Shown here: piece after piece, positions 16,919 to 24,355 of the stretch | Numbering within the stretch: position 1 is the stretch's first letter | Layout: the number at the start of each line of letters is the position of its first letter | Source of the DNA: Planctomyces sp. SH-PL62 | GTDB lineage: Bacteria; Planctomycetota; Planctomycetia; Planctomycetales; Planctomycetaceae | NCBI GenBank assembly: GCA_945893075.1 | Contig: CAMDDX010000043.1 | Span: 1 to 32,202, forward strand | DNA length: 32,202 nt | Reading direction: 5' to 3' | Made by a program: the position numbers and the translations under genes | Notes under the pieces: generated by a model | Told to the model about the DNA's origin: nothing | The model's input: only the letters and a program-made list of their open reading frames with translations | Databases searched by the model: none

Positions 16919-17380
16919 TCACCAGAATTTCCACCACGGTTGCTTCTTCGGAGTCTGTGCCCGGACAAGTTCGATTTGTTTCTTCATGTCGTCAAAGATT
17001 GGTTGCAAGAATCCTGTTTCACCCGTTGTGTATCGTTTGGCAATTAGATTTGGCGGGAACACCAAGATGTTTCCTGGTTGCCCATGAACCGCGATTTCAG
17101 TTCCTTGTGAGTCTCGAACAACGACCCAATTCAAATTCAAAGAGTCTGCCAAGTATTGGCCGAATGTCAGTCCGACCAGATTGATGATTGGGTTTGGATC
17201 CTCGGTTTCTCGATTGTGTTGCGAAAGCCATTTCGCAAACGCTTGGTCAAGTTGATGAGGCTGCGGAACACCGTCCAAAGTCTCTCCAGTCAAATCTTGA
17301 ACGAAGGCTCGTCCGGCTTCGACGCCGGTACGAATCCACTCCAACTCGGATTTGTTGGGTTTGAGAATCTTCTGAGCCAT
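16919..17380 (-). CDS. DUF3806-containing protein
   Basis: A 153-residue protein starting at an ATG 5 bases after the nuoB stop. The C-terminal ~100 residues show the DUF3806 pattern (GLTFGQYLADSLNLNWVVVRDSQGTEIAVHGQPGNILVFPPNLIAKRY). The end is Trp/Lys-rich (PKKQPWWKFW). No signal peptide. The role of DUF3806 is not established. Co-directional and nearly contiguous with nuoB. Confidence 0.8.
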   Translation of the reverse strand: MAQKILKPNKSELEWIRTGVEAGRAFVQDLTGETLDGVPQPHQLDQAFAKWLSQHNRETEDPNPIINLVGLTFGQYLADSLNLNWVVVRDSQGTEIAVHGQPGNILVFPPNLIAKRYTTGETGFLQPIFDDMKKQIELVRAQTPKKQPWWKFW

Positions 17381-17385
17381 CACGT

Positions 17386-17940
17386 TCACACATTCAACAC
17401 GCTCGGCACGGCCGCGACTCCGCTGTGGTGGGGGACGGGGAGGACTTCGGTCATCCCTTTGCCGAGCTTGCGGGCCTTGATCTTGTCTTGAATCCGCATG
17501 ATCCCTTCGAGCAGAGCCTCCGGACGCGGCGGGCAGCCGGGGACGTACACATCGACCGGCACGACCAGATCGACTCCCTTGACGACGTGATAGCCCCACT
17601 TGAAGTACGGACCGCCACCGACGGTGCAGGCTCCCATCGCGATCACGTACTTCGGATCGGGCATCTGCTCGTAGAGCCGCCGCACTCGGCTGGCCATTTT
17701 GTAGGTGACGGTCCCGGCCACGATCATCAAGTCCGCTTGCCGAGGACTCGCACGGAACGCCCCGGCTCCGAAGCGGTCCAGGTCGAAGCGGCTGGCTCCG
17801 ACGGCCATCATCTCGATCGCACAGCACGCCAGGCCGAATGTCATCGGCCACACACTGGACTCCTTCGCCCAGTTCATCGCCTGCTCCAGCGTTGAGACAA
17901 TCACGTTCTCTTCAAAACGTCCTTCGATCCAACTGCTCAT
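17386..17940 (-). CDS. nuoB: NADH-quinone oxidoreductase subunit B (NuoB-like)
   Basis: A 184-residue protein, the usual NuoB length. It has the conserved cysteines for cluster N2: the tandem Cys in [10 protein letters not shown], the Cys in MGACTVGGG, and the Cys in [17 protein letters not shown] occurs a few bases before the ATG at 17940. NuoB sits in the peripheral arm of complex I next to the membrane. No other nuo gene is in the window, so the gene is separated from the rest of any complex I operon. It follows sufR with an 82-base gap. Confidence 0.9.
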   Translation of the reverse strand: MSSWIEGRFEENVIVSTLEQAMNWAKESSVWPMTFGLACCAIEMMAVGASRFDLDRFGAGAFRASPRQADLMIVAGTVTYKMASRVRRLYEQMPDPKYVIAMGACTVGGGPYFKWGYHVVKGVDLVVPVDVYVPGCPPRPEALLEGIMRIQDKIKARKLGKGMTEVLPVPHHSGVAAVPSVLNV

Positions 17941-18022
17941 GATTTTGTCCGTTGTATTTTGGTGTCTTGTGATCCGTACCGAGCCACAAACTCTAGCGGC
18001 ACGATCGCGCGATGCAATCGAC

Positions 18023-18652
18023 TCAACTACCCACGGTTTCGGCCTGAAACTCACAGCAATGATGCCCGTCGCGGCAGCATTTGGTGAGCGTGATTTTCGT
18101 TCCCAGAACGTCGCCAAAAACTTCTTGTTCCAACTCGCAGATACCGGAATCAGACGACGCCAACTCCTGATACGGGCAACTGTTTTCTCGCAGAATCGGC
18201 AGCGCTCCCGTCGTGTCAATTTCCACATCGAAGCCGCGACCGATCAGTGATGCCTGCAACTGCCGCAAACGATCCGGCAACGAACGCGAACGATCCGTTC
18301 GGCCGTAGCGGTTGACCATCGACTCTCGCACCCGCTGCACAACTCGCTTGCGGAGTAACGGCTCTTCGATGCTCTGCATTTCTTGCCAGAGGATCAGGGC
18401 CAGATCGCTGTAATTCTCTCCGAGTTGATTGAGCCCCGATTCCGACACCTGGTAAACGAAGCGTGGACGACCCCGGCCGCCGCGAACCATGACTCGCGAG
18501 ACAAAGCCCTGGCCTTGCAGTCGCACAAGTCGCTGGCGCACGGCTGTCGCCGTCACACCGACTGAGCCGCAAATCTCTGAAATCGTTCCCGATCCGAGCC
18601 GATGAAGCTGGTCCAAGAACGTTCGGTCGCTAGTTTCGAGTGCAGCTTTCAT
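18023..18652 (-). CDS. sufR: SufR-type iron-sulfur-sensing transcriptional repressor
   Basis: A 209-residue regulator. Residues ~11-70 form a winged helix-turn-helix ([28 protein letters not shown]). The C-terminal part has the Cys arrangement typical of SufR: Cys159 (CPYQELA), Cys172 (ICELE), and Cys192/193 and Cys199/200 ([12 protein letters not shown]), expected to bind a 4Fe-4S cluster. SufR represses the suf operon when clusters are sufficient and is released when they are lacking. Its position at the head of the minus-strand suf cluster fits. The start (ATG at 18652) has no clear ribosome-binding site; an imperfect palindrome lies just upstream. Confidence 0.9.
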   Translation of the reverse strand: MKAALETSDRTFLDQLHRLGSGTISEICGSVGVTATAVRQRLVRLQGQGFVSRVMVRGGRGRPRFVYQVSESGLNQLGENYSDLALILWQEMQSIEEPLLRKRVVQRVRESMVNRYGRTDRSRSLPDRLRQLQASLIGRGFDVEIDTTGALPILRENSCPYQELASSDSGICELEQEVFGDVLGTKITLTKCCRDGHHCCEFQAETVGS

Positions 18653-18661
18653 GGCTAAATC

Positions 18662-18681
18662 AACTTAAGAGCCTTGAAGTT
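18662..18681. promoter_or_regulatory. Candidate SufR operator
   Basis: An imperfect 20-base palindrome (outer half-sites AACTT...AAGTT, 14 of 20 positions symmetrical) 10 to 29 bases upstream of the sufR start codon. Autoregulation by SufR at such a site is known from cyanobacteria, but the exact base sequence differs, so the assignment is a guess from position and symmetry. Confidence 0.3.
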
Positions 18682-18740
18682 ACGTCAATCCATCGGTTGC
18701 ACGACCACTGCTCGGCGAGCGATGGTATCCGTGCCGGATA

Positions 18741-18766
18741 ATTTTGACAACCAAAATTGTCAAAAT
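18741..18766. promoter_or_regulatory. Perfect 10-bp inverted repeat, possible operator
   Basis: ATTTTGACAA and its exact reverse complement are separated by 6 bases (CCAAAA), about 90 bases upstream of sufR. The inner ACAA-N6-TTGT resembles in layout the CAAC-N6-GTTG described for cyanobacterial SufR. It could also be a small dispersed repeat. Confidence 0.35.
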
Positions 18767-18948
18767 GCGTCTGGCCAAGCGACGATCACTCACCAAGGCC
18801 GCAGAATTCATCGCTTCTTTGGAATCGAACTCGGACCAAAAAAGTCTGCGAACTAAACTCCAGCCGAAAGGCGATGCCCGGCACATCGCGAACCATTTCA
18901 ATCAACGCAATGCCGAGGAGATGAGATCATCGTCGAGGGAACGCACCC

Positions 18949-19941
18949 ATGAGCCAACCTCTACTTGCAGGCGGTTCAGCATCCAGCGAGGCATCGACGG
19001 GGTTCGCTTTTCGGCCACCCTCGCAGGCTTGGGAGCAGATTCGTTTCGCCGATGGTCCACAGAGTTTTTTGTGGGCCTGGTTCAAGCCCGCGGCAGTTCC
19101 TCAGGGATTGATTGTGCGAATTCCGGACGAGGCCTCGCAGGCTCAGTCGTTGACGCTTCGCGCCGTCCTGCATTTGACCGGTGTCGATTCGACTTGGGTG
19201 GCGATGTGGCAGGTCTACGGCATGGCTTATCCCGGCATGAATGGAGCCAATCCGCTGTTGGATCAGCCGTTGCCAACACTCGTGGCCGGGGCCGATCCGA
19301 ATCTCGTGGTCTTTGTCGCTGCGCCGCAACCCAGCTACATGACGCCGATGGCGCCGTTTGCGGCACCGCCGATGATGCCTTCCGCAAGCGTTTCGACTTC
19401 GGCACGCACTAGCCAAACTGCCGAGTTGTTGGAGCGGCTGGATACGGAGTGGAACGCCGCGATGGATGTCGAAAAGGATTTGGACCGGCTGCGCAAAATG
19501 CTCGTTGATTTGACGAGCCGATTGAAGACGTTGAATCGAGACTTGAACCCGGACGAACGCCTGTATTCCAGTCGCGAAGACAAACAGGACTGGCAGGATG
19601 CTCGGCGATTTTTGCGAGACTCGGACAATCGCCTGCGAGCCTGCATCAAGGAATTCGACATCGGCGACTCCAGTTCGGCCGGACACAAGCGGCACTACGA
19701 GCACCTTCACGCGCAGTTCGTAGCCCCGCGCGTGCCGTTCGACGGCATGGAGCAAGCCTTGAACGGCTTCGAGTTCTATCGCAAGCTTCTCACGACCTTG
19801 CAGGGCAAGATGAACTCCACGTTCCTGGGGGCGCAGAGCAACGGTGAACGGCGAGCCCAAATGGTCTTGGCTCGGATCGCCAACAAGGTTCGCGAATCGT
19901 CCAACAAGAAGACGGCATTGGGTGCCGCGCTCGACGGCTGA
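18949..19941 (+). CDS. Conserved protein with a helical C-terminus, unknown
   Basis: A 330-residue protein (ATG with GAGGGAA upstream). Residues ~1-130 look like a compact beta-rich domain with many Trp (WEQIRFADGPQSFLWAWF, WVAMWQVYGMAYPG). A Pro/Met/Ala-rich linker (about residues 125-155) follows. Residues ~155-330 are strongly helical and charged, compatible with a coiled coil (LLERLDTEWNAAMDVEKDLDRLRKMLVDLTSRLKTLNRDL). No signal peptide or membrane helix. I do not recognise a function. Convergent with the permease gene downstream. Confidence 0.75.
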   Translation: MSQPLLAGGSASSEASTGFAFRPPSQAWEQIRFADGPQSFLWAWFKPAAVPQGLIVRIPDEASQAQSLTLRAVLHLTGVDSTWVAMWQVYGMAYPGMNGANPLLDQPLPTLVAGADPNLVVFVAAPQPSYMTPMAPFAAPPMMPSASVSTSARTSQTAELLERLDTEWNAAMDVEKDLDRLRKMLVDLTSRLKTLNRDLNPDERLYSSREDKQDWQDARRFLRDSDNRLRACIKEFDIGDSSSAGHKRHYEHLHAQFVAPRVPFDGMEQALNGFEFYRKLLTTLQGKMNSTFLGAQSNGERRAQMVLARIANKVRESSNKKTALGAALDG

Positions 19942-19974
19942 TGCATCGAATTTCTGCCGTGAGTTGCTCCGCCG

Positions 19975-21519
19975 TCAGGATTTCGGCCCATCCTTGGGCG
20001 ACCCGGCTGGAGTCGCGCCGTGACGAGCCAACTCGCCACGCAACTGCTGGCCGAGAACGCTGTGCTTTCGGCCGTAACCGAGATAGATGCACATCCCGAT
20101 CGCCAGCCAACCAATGAGCCGGTACCAGTTTTCTGCGGGTAGCGAGAACATCAGCATCAGACAGGCGGCGATCCCTAGCACAGGGACGACGGGAACGAAC
20201 GGGCAGCGGAACGGTCGCGGAGTGTCCGGGTTCGTCTTGCGCATGATCAGGACCGCCGCGCAGACAATCACGAACGCGAACAACGTCCCGATGTTGGTGA
20301 GATCGAGCAGGGCGTCAATCGGCAGCAGTCCGGCCAACACGCTGACGAACAAGCCGATCAGGATGGTGCTCTTCCACGGCGTTTGAAATCGCGGATGCAC
20401 GTCGGCGAAGAACTTGCTGGGGACCAGTCCATCGCGAGCCATCGCCAGGAACACGCGCGGAGCACTCAGCATCATTACCAGCAGCACAGACGTGATTCCA
20501 GCGACGCCGGCTCCGGCGATGATGAACTCTGCTTTGGGCAAGCCGGCCTTCTTGAAGGCGTCCGAGACTCCCGCGTGGATGTCGATCTCGTTGAAGCGAA
20601 CCATGCCTGTCAGCACCGCCACCACGGCGATGTAGAGCACCGTGCAAATCAAGAGCGAGGTCACAATCGCGATGGGCACGTCGCGTTGCGGATTCTTGGC
20701 CTCTTCGGCGTGAGTCGACACGCTGTCGAATCCGATGTACGCGAAGAAGATGATGGCCGCTCCCGCCAACACGCCGACTGGACGGCCATTCTGCGGTTCC
20801 CCCAAGATCGGTTGCCCAAAGAAGCTCAGCCCCGACCAACCATATGGAGCGAACGGCGTCCAGTTTGCCGAGTCGATGTAGAACGCGCCCACTCCGATCA
20901 CGAACAGCACGGCCAAAACCTTCACGATGACCATCGCGGTGTTGAACTTGGCGCTCTCCTGAATGCCTTTGACCAACACCGCAGTCACGATGGCGACAAT
21001 CAAAACGGCCGGAAGATTGACCCAGGCTCCGGTCATCACGAAATGTCCATTTTCGTAAACCAGCGGATTCTTGCTGATGACGTCGGGGAGCACGATGCCG
21101 AACTTCGCCAGCACCGCTTGAAAATATGACGACCAGCCATTGGCCACGGTCGCCGCTCCGACCGCGTATTCCAGGACTAAGTCCCAGCCAATGATCCAGG
21201 CGAAAAGTTCGCCCATCGTCGTGTAGGCGTAGGTGTAGGCACTGCCGGCGACCGGAGCCATTGACGCGAACTCGGCGTAGCACAGAGCCGCAAAGATGCA
21301 GGTCAGTCCCGCGACGACATACGAGACCATGAGGGCCGGTCCCGCGATGTCGTGTGCCGCCTTACCGGTCGACACAAAGATGCCGGCTCCGATCACCGCA
21401 CCGATGCCCAGGCTCGTCAGCGCAACCGGTCCGAGCACCCGCTTCAAGCGGTGGTCGCCGGCCATTTCGTCGAGCAAATCCTGAAGATTCTTCTTCGCAA
21501 AGAACTGATTCTGCGACAT
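19975..21519 (-). CDS. APC-family amino acid permease
   Basis: A 514-residue membrane protein with about twelve to fourteen hydrophobic helices and a strong site (GGAGG) before the ATG. The first helix has the APC hallmark GIGAVIGAGIFVSTG, and later FAYIGFDSVSTHAEEAKNPQRDVP is typical of the cationic amino acid transporter (YfnA/CAT) subgroup. It probably imports amino acids across the inner membrane by proton coupling or exchange; substrate not determinable. A long palindrome lies upstream, between it and the response regulator on the same strand. Confidence 0.92.
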   Translation of the reverse strand: MSQNQFFAKKNLQDLLDEMAGDHRLKRVLGPVALTSLGIGAVIGAGIFVSTGKAAHDIAGPALMVSYVVAGLTCIFAALCYAEFASMAPVAGSAYTYAYTTMGELFAWIIGWDLVLEYAVGAATVANGWSSYFQAVLAKFGIVLPDVISKNPLVYENGHFVMTGAWVNLPAVLIVAIVTAVLVKGIQESAKFNTAMVIVKVLAVLFVIGVGAFYIDSANWTPFAPYGWSGLSFFGQPILGEPQNGRPVGVLAGAAIIFFAYIGFDSVSTHAEEAKNPQRDVPIAIVTSLLICTVLYIAVVAVLTGMVRFNEIDIHAGVSDAFKKAGLPKAEFIIAGAGVAGITSVLLVMMLSAPRVFLAMARDGLVPSKFFADVHPRFQTPWKSTILIGLFVSVLAGLLPIDALLDLTNIGTLFAFVIVCAAVLIMRKTNPDTPRPFRCPFVPVVPVLGIAACLMLMFSLPAENWYRLIGWLAIGMCIYLGYGRKHSVLGQQLRGELARHGATPAGSPKDGPKS

Positions 21520-21580
21520 GTTGCCTGCCTCCGATCGGATGTACTCAACGCCGAGTTGCGTGAGGCGGGTAGCGTATTGA

Positions 21581-21691
21581 CGTGGGACAGGTTTTCAACC
21601 TGCCCGGACATCAATCGGCCGAGAGTTGAAGAGAACGGCATCGCAACGAATTGTGAATTCGCGGCCGGGCAGGTTGCAAACCTGCCCCACG
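21581..21691. repeat. Palindromic element 8 (long loop)
   Basis: Arms at 21581-21607 and 21665-21691 match at 25 of 27 positions (GCAGGTTT-CAACCTGCCCGG) around a 57-base loop. Its layout resembles element 3 (GTGGGGCACG... type). It is intergenic between two minus-strand genes. Confidence 0.85.
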
Positions 21692-21694
21692 AGG

Positions 21695-22381
21695 CTACTC
21701 CGCCTTGAAGCGATAGCCGATGCCGCGAACCGTCTCGACCAAGTGGCCCTTGTCGCCGAGCTTCTGCCGCAGCGAGCGGACATGCACGTCGATGGTCCGT
21801 TCGAGAGCGTTGGCGTCCTCGCCGCGTGCGTTGTCGAGCAGTTCGTTGCGCGAGTACGGCCGGCCGGGACGGCGCATCATCGTCCAGAGCATCTTGAACT
21901 CGGTCGGCGTGAGTTGCATCTCTTGGCCATCGAGTTTCGCGGTGTGATGCGTGCGATCGACTTCGATGCCCGCCACCGAGATGACATCGGCCGATTGTTG
22001 TTCCGCCGACGGGCGTCGCAAAAGCGCCTTGATGCGGCTGATGAGCGGTTTGATTTTGAAGGGCTTGGCGACGTAGTCGTCCGCCCCCATGTTGAAGCCG
22101 ACGATCTCATCGACTTCCTCGGCTTTCGCCGTCAGCATCAGGATGCGAATGCCTTGCGTCTTCGGATCGCTGCGAAGCTGTCGGCAGATTTGCAGGCCGT
22201 CGATACCCGGCAACATCAGGTCCAGCACGATCAAATCCGGCAGCGAGTTTTGAGCACGCCGCAACCCATCGGTGCCGTCGCTGGCGGTGAGCACTTCAAA
22301 GCCTTCGTTGGCCAAGTTGTAACTCAGAATTTCGCTCAATGAGCGTTCGTCTTCGATAATCAGAATCTTGGACTTCGACAT
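21695..22381 (-). CDS. OmpR/PhoB-family response regulator
   Basis: A 228-residue protein; the ATG at 22381 follows GGAGG. The receiver domain has the acidic pair (Asp11, Glu12), phospho-acceptor Asp54 (LIVLDLMLPG), Thr84 (LMLTAKAEE) and Lys106 (DYVAKPFK). The C-terminal winged helix (LTPTEFKMLWTMMRRPGRPYSR, ERTIDVHVRSLRQKLG, VRGIGYRF) binds DNA. No partner kinase is adjacent; the enolase-superfamily gene precedes it on the same strand 93 bases away. Target genes unknown. Confidence 0.93.
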   Translation of the reverse strand: MSKSKILIIEDERSLSEILSYNLANEGFEVLTASDGTDGLRRAQNSLPDLIVLDLMLPGIDGLQICRQLRSDPKTQGIRILMLTAKAEEVDEIVGFNMGADDYVAKPFKIKPLISRIKALLRRPSAEQQSADVISVAGIEVDRTHHTAKLDGQEMQLTPTEFKMLWTMMRRPGRPYSRNELLDNARGEDANALERTIDVHVRSLRQKLGDKGHLVETVRGIGYRFKAE

Positions 22382-22474
22382 CAACCGCCTCCGAAACCAC
22401 GGAGAATTCTGCCCTCTTCAATGGTTATCGCGGGTTCTCAGGTCGATGTCGTGTCGAAGTCGATGAAGAATTGG

Positions 22475-23602
22475 TTAATTTCGCTTCCGCGCGTCGAAGT
22501 GCTTGAGCTTCTCGCGGTCGATCTCGACGCCGAGTCCCGGCTTCGTCGGGATCTCCAAAAAGCCTTCGGCGTCGATGCGGAACGGCTCGGTGGTCAGCGA
22601 GTCGATGTACGCGCACGGCGTGAGATACTCGACGTACCGAGCAATCGGCATCGCCGCCGCAAGCTGCAAGTCGGCGGCCAAGCCCAGCGCCGTGTTCCAA
22701 CCGTGCGAGACCATTTGGATGTTGTGATCGTAGGCCATCCACGCGATGCGGCGCGACTCGGACAAGCCGCCGTTCTTCGTGCAGTCGGGCTGAATGATGT
22801 CCACCGCGCGGCGTTCGAGCCACGGCCGGAACGACTGCCGTCGAGTCAACACCTCTCCCGTTGCGATCGGCACGGGCGAGACGCGGGTCAGTTCGATGTA
22901 GCCCTCGATATCGTCCGGCGGTAGAGCCTCTTCAAACCACACGATGCCGTAATCGGCGAGCATGTGCGCCGTCTCGCGAGCCCAGTTGACGCCGTGCGGC
23001 CAGAACTGCTCGCTACCTCCCGCATCGACCATCAAATCAACTCCAGGGCCGACGGTCTCGCGAGCGGTGCCGACCAGCAACTCGTCGAACTTCCGATCGC
23101 GCCGCCCGAACGGTCGCCAACCCATCTTGATTGCCCTGAACCCTCGCTCGACCGTCGATTCCAGAGTCGCCCGCAAAGCATCCGGCTCATCGAACAGGAT
23201 CGAACCATACGGCTTAATCCGCTGCCGATAATTCCCGCCGAGCAATCGCGACACCGGCTGCCCGCAGACCTTGCCGAACAAATCCCACAGAGCGATGTCG
23301 ATCCCGCTGATCGCGTGCTCGACCGAGCCGCCACGTCCTTGCCAAAACGACGATTGCCGCAGCTTCTCGCTGACCCGCTCCGGCTCGACGGCCGACTCGC
23401 CTTTGAGCAGCGGCCACAGTAACTCGACCGCCCCCTCGACCAGCTTGCCGGACGTGAAGCAACTTCCCCAACCCGATAAGCCTTCGTCCGTCCGCACTTC
23501 GACAAACGTGTGCAGGTTCTCCTGCGGCTCATGCCCTTGTGGCCAGCCGCCATCGACGGTGGCTCCGGTAAGCGGGATGACTTCGATGTGAGTGATTTTC
23601 AT
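22475..23602 (-). CDS. Enolase-superfamily enzyme (mandelate racemase/muconate lactonizing type)
   Basis: A 375-residue protein. It has an N-terminal capping domain (ITHIEVIPLTG..., ENLHTFVEVRTDEG..GWG) and a TIM barrel. Candidate metal ligands are Asp193 (MVDAGG), Glu224/225 (WFEEAL) and Glu250 (IATGE). Candidate acid/base residues are Lys159 (IKMGW), Asp273 (QPD) and His300 (SHGWN). The Asp-His dyad suggests the mandelate racemase subgroup, which includes sugar-acid dehydratases and racemases. The substrate cannot be named. No ribosome-binding site is evident before the ATG. Confidence 0.88.
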   Translation of the reverse strand: MKITHIEVIPLTGATVDGGWPQGHEPQENLHTFVEVRTDEGLSGWGSCFTSGKLVEGAVELLWPLLKGESAVEPERVSEKLRQSSFWQGRGGSVEHAISGIDIALWDLFGKVCGQPVSRLLGGNYRQRIKPYGSILFDEPDALRATLESTVERGFRAIKMGWRPFGRRDRKFDELLVGTARETVGPGVDLMVDAGGSEQFWPHGVNWARETAHMLADYGIVWFEEALPPDDIEGYIELTRVSPVPIATGEVLTRRQSFRPWLERRAVDIIQPDCTKNGGLSESRRIAWMAYDHNIQMVSHGWNTALGLAADLQLAAAMPIARYVEYLTPCAYIDSLTTEPFRIDAEGFLEIPTKPGLGVEIDREKLKHFDARKRN

Positions 23603-23746
23603 ATTGGAGGTCTCGGCGGTGAGCGACGGAACAATGCGTGACAGCTTTTCGGCGAGTCACGCAGCCGTCAAGCAAGCCGTGGTTATTCAGAATTCGAGTT
23701 TCCTGTCGTAGACTGCACGCCGACGTCTTTGGAAAAGGAAGTTGCC

Positions 23747-24210
23747 ATGCACCGCGATAGCCAGATAGTCGCTCGGCCCATGGAAGTCTTGATGGTGGAG
23801 GACAGCCTCACCGCCGCCAAGCTGACGGGCGAGGATGCGCTGGAATTCGTCTGCCGTTCAGGCAAGCATGCTCGCGTTCCGCGTCCCGATTTGATTTTGC
23901 TCGACTAGAGTTTTCCGGGGATCAGTCAAAAAACGTGTTGGCGGCGGTGAAAGAGGATGCCGCGCTGCGAGACATTCTGGTCGTCGAGCTGACGGCCTCG
24001 ATTGATCCGGCGGATCGAGCCGACGTCAAGCATTTTGATGTGGCCGCGTATCTCACCAAGCCGGTGAACCTCGAACAATTCTTGTGGCTTGTCCAAGAAT
24101 TGAAGCAGTTGTGGTTGTCCGAGGTCATTTTGCCGCATGTCGATGAGGTGGCCGAGACGCCACCGGACGGCGCACCTTCTTCAGGCGGGTCGCTGGGCTT
24201 GTTCAAGTAG
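23747..24210 (+). pseudogene. Decayed response regulator (Rcp/CheY-like) gene
   Basis: The ATG at 23747 follows AAGGAAG, and the frame reads MEVLMVEDSLTAAKLT then GEDALEFVCRSGKHARVPRPDLILLD, a single-domain response regulator of the Rcp type. It then breaks at an in-frame TAG (23906-23908, where Leu is expected in the usual LILLDLSLPG). A second break follows near a run of six A's (23928-23933), after which the next frame continues VLAAVKEDAALRDILVVELTAS...FDVAAYLTKPVNLEQFLWLVQELK. About 20 residues also seem to be missing between AAKLT and GEDAL. So at least two and probably three lesions have inactivated it. The frame-restored C-terminus runs to TAG at 24208-24210, inside a small palindrome. 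Confidence 0.8.
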
Positions 24211-24233
24211 CGCACTCGAGCCGCGTGCGCTAC
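24207..24233. repeat. Small palindromic element 9
   Basis: GTAGCGCAC and its exact reverse complement are separated by 9 bases (TCGAGCCGC). It contains the stop codon of the response-regulator pseudogene and lies upstream of bamA; it may be a terminator-like hairpin. Confidence 0.65.
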
Positions 24234-24355
24234 GAGAATAAGTCTTGCTCTCAAAATCAAATTTGCGATACATCTCCGTCCTCTTCGGAAGAAGGCTCTG
24301 CCTCTTCTCTGTGTTCCCTTCCGACCTTTGACTCTCCAGCCGGAAAAACTAACTC

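Larger units (their letters stand above)
18653..18948. other. Divergent intergenic region upstream of sufR
   Basis: The 296 bases between sufR (minus) and the 330-residue gene (plus) contain two candidate operator-like palindromes (18662-18681 and 18741-18766). Otherwise I see nothing convincing: frames on both strands are open but have no ribosome-binding site or recognisable product. Confidence 0.5.

Noticed and set aside
18680-18901. A 73-codon minus-strand frame in the sufR upstream region
   Set aside because: No ribosome-binding site, and it contains both candidate operators' neighbourhood; no family resemblance I can defend.
18744-19412. A plus-strand frame overlapping the 330-residue gene
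   Set aside because: The gene at 18949 has a good ribosome-binding site and a protein-like composition; this frame becomes Arg/Ser-rich once it overlaps it.
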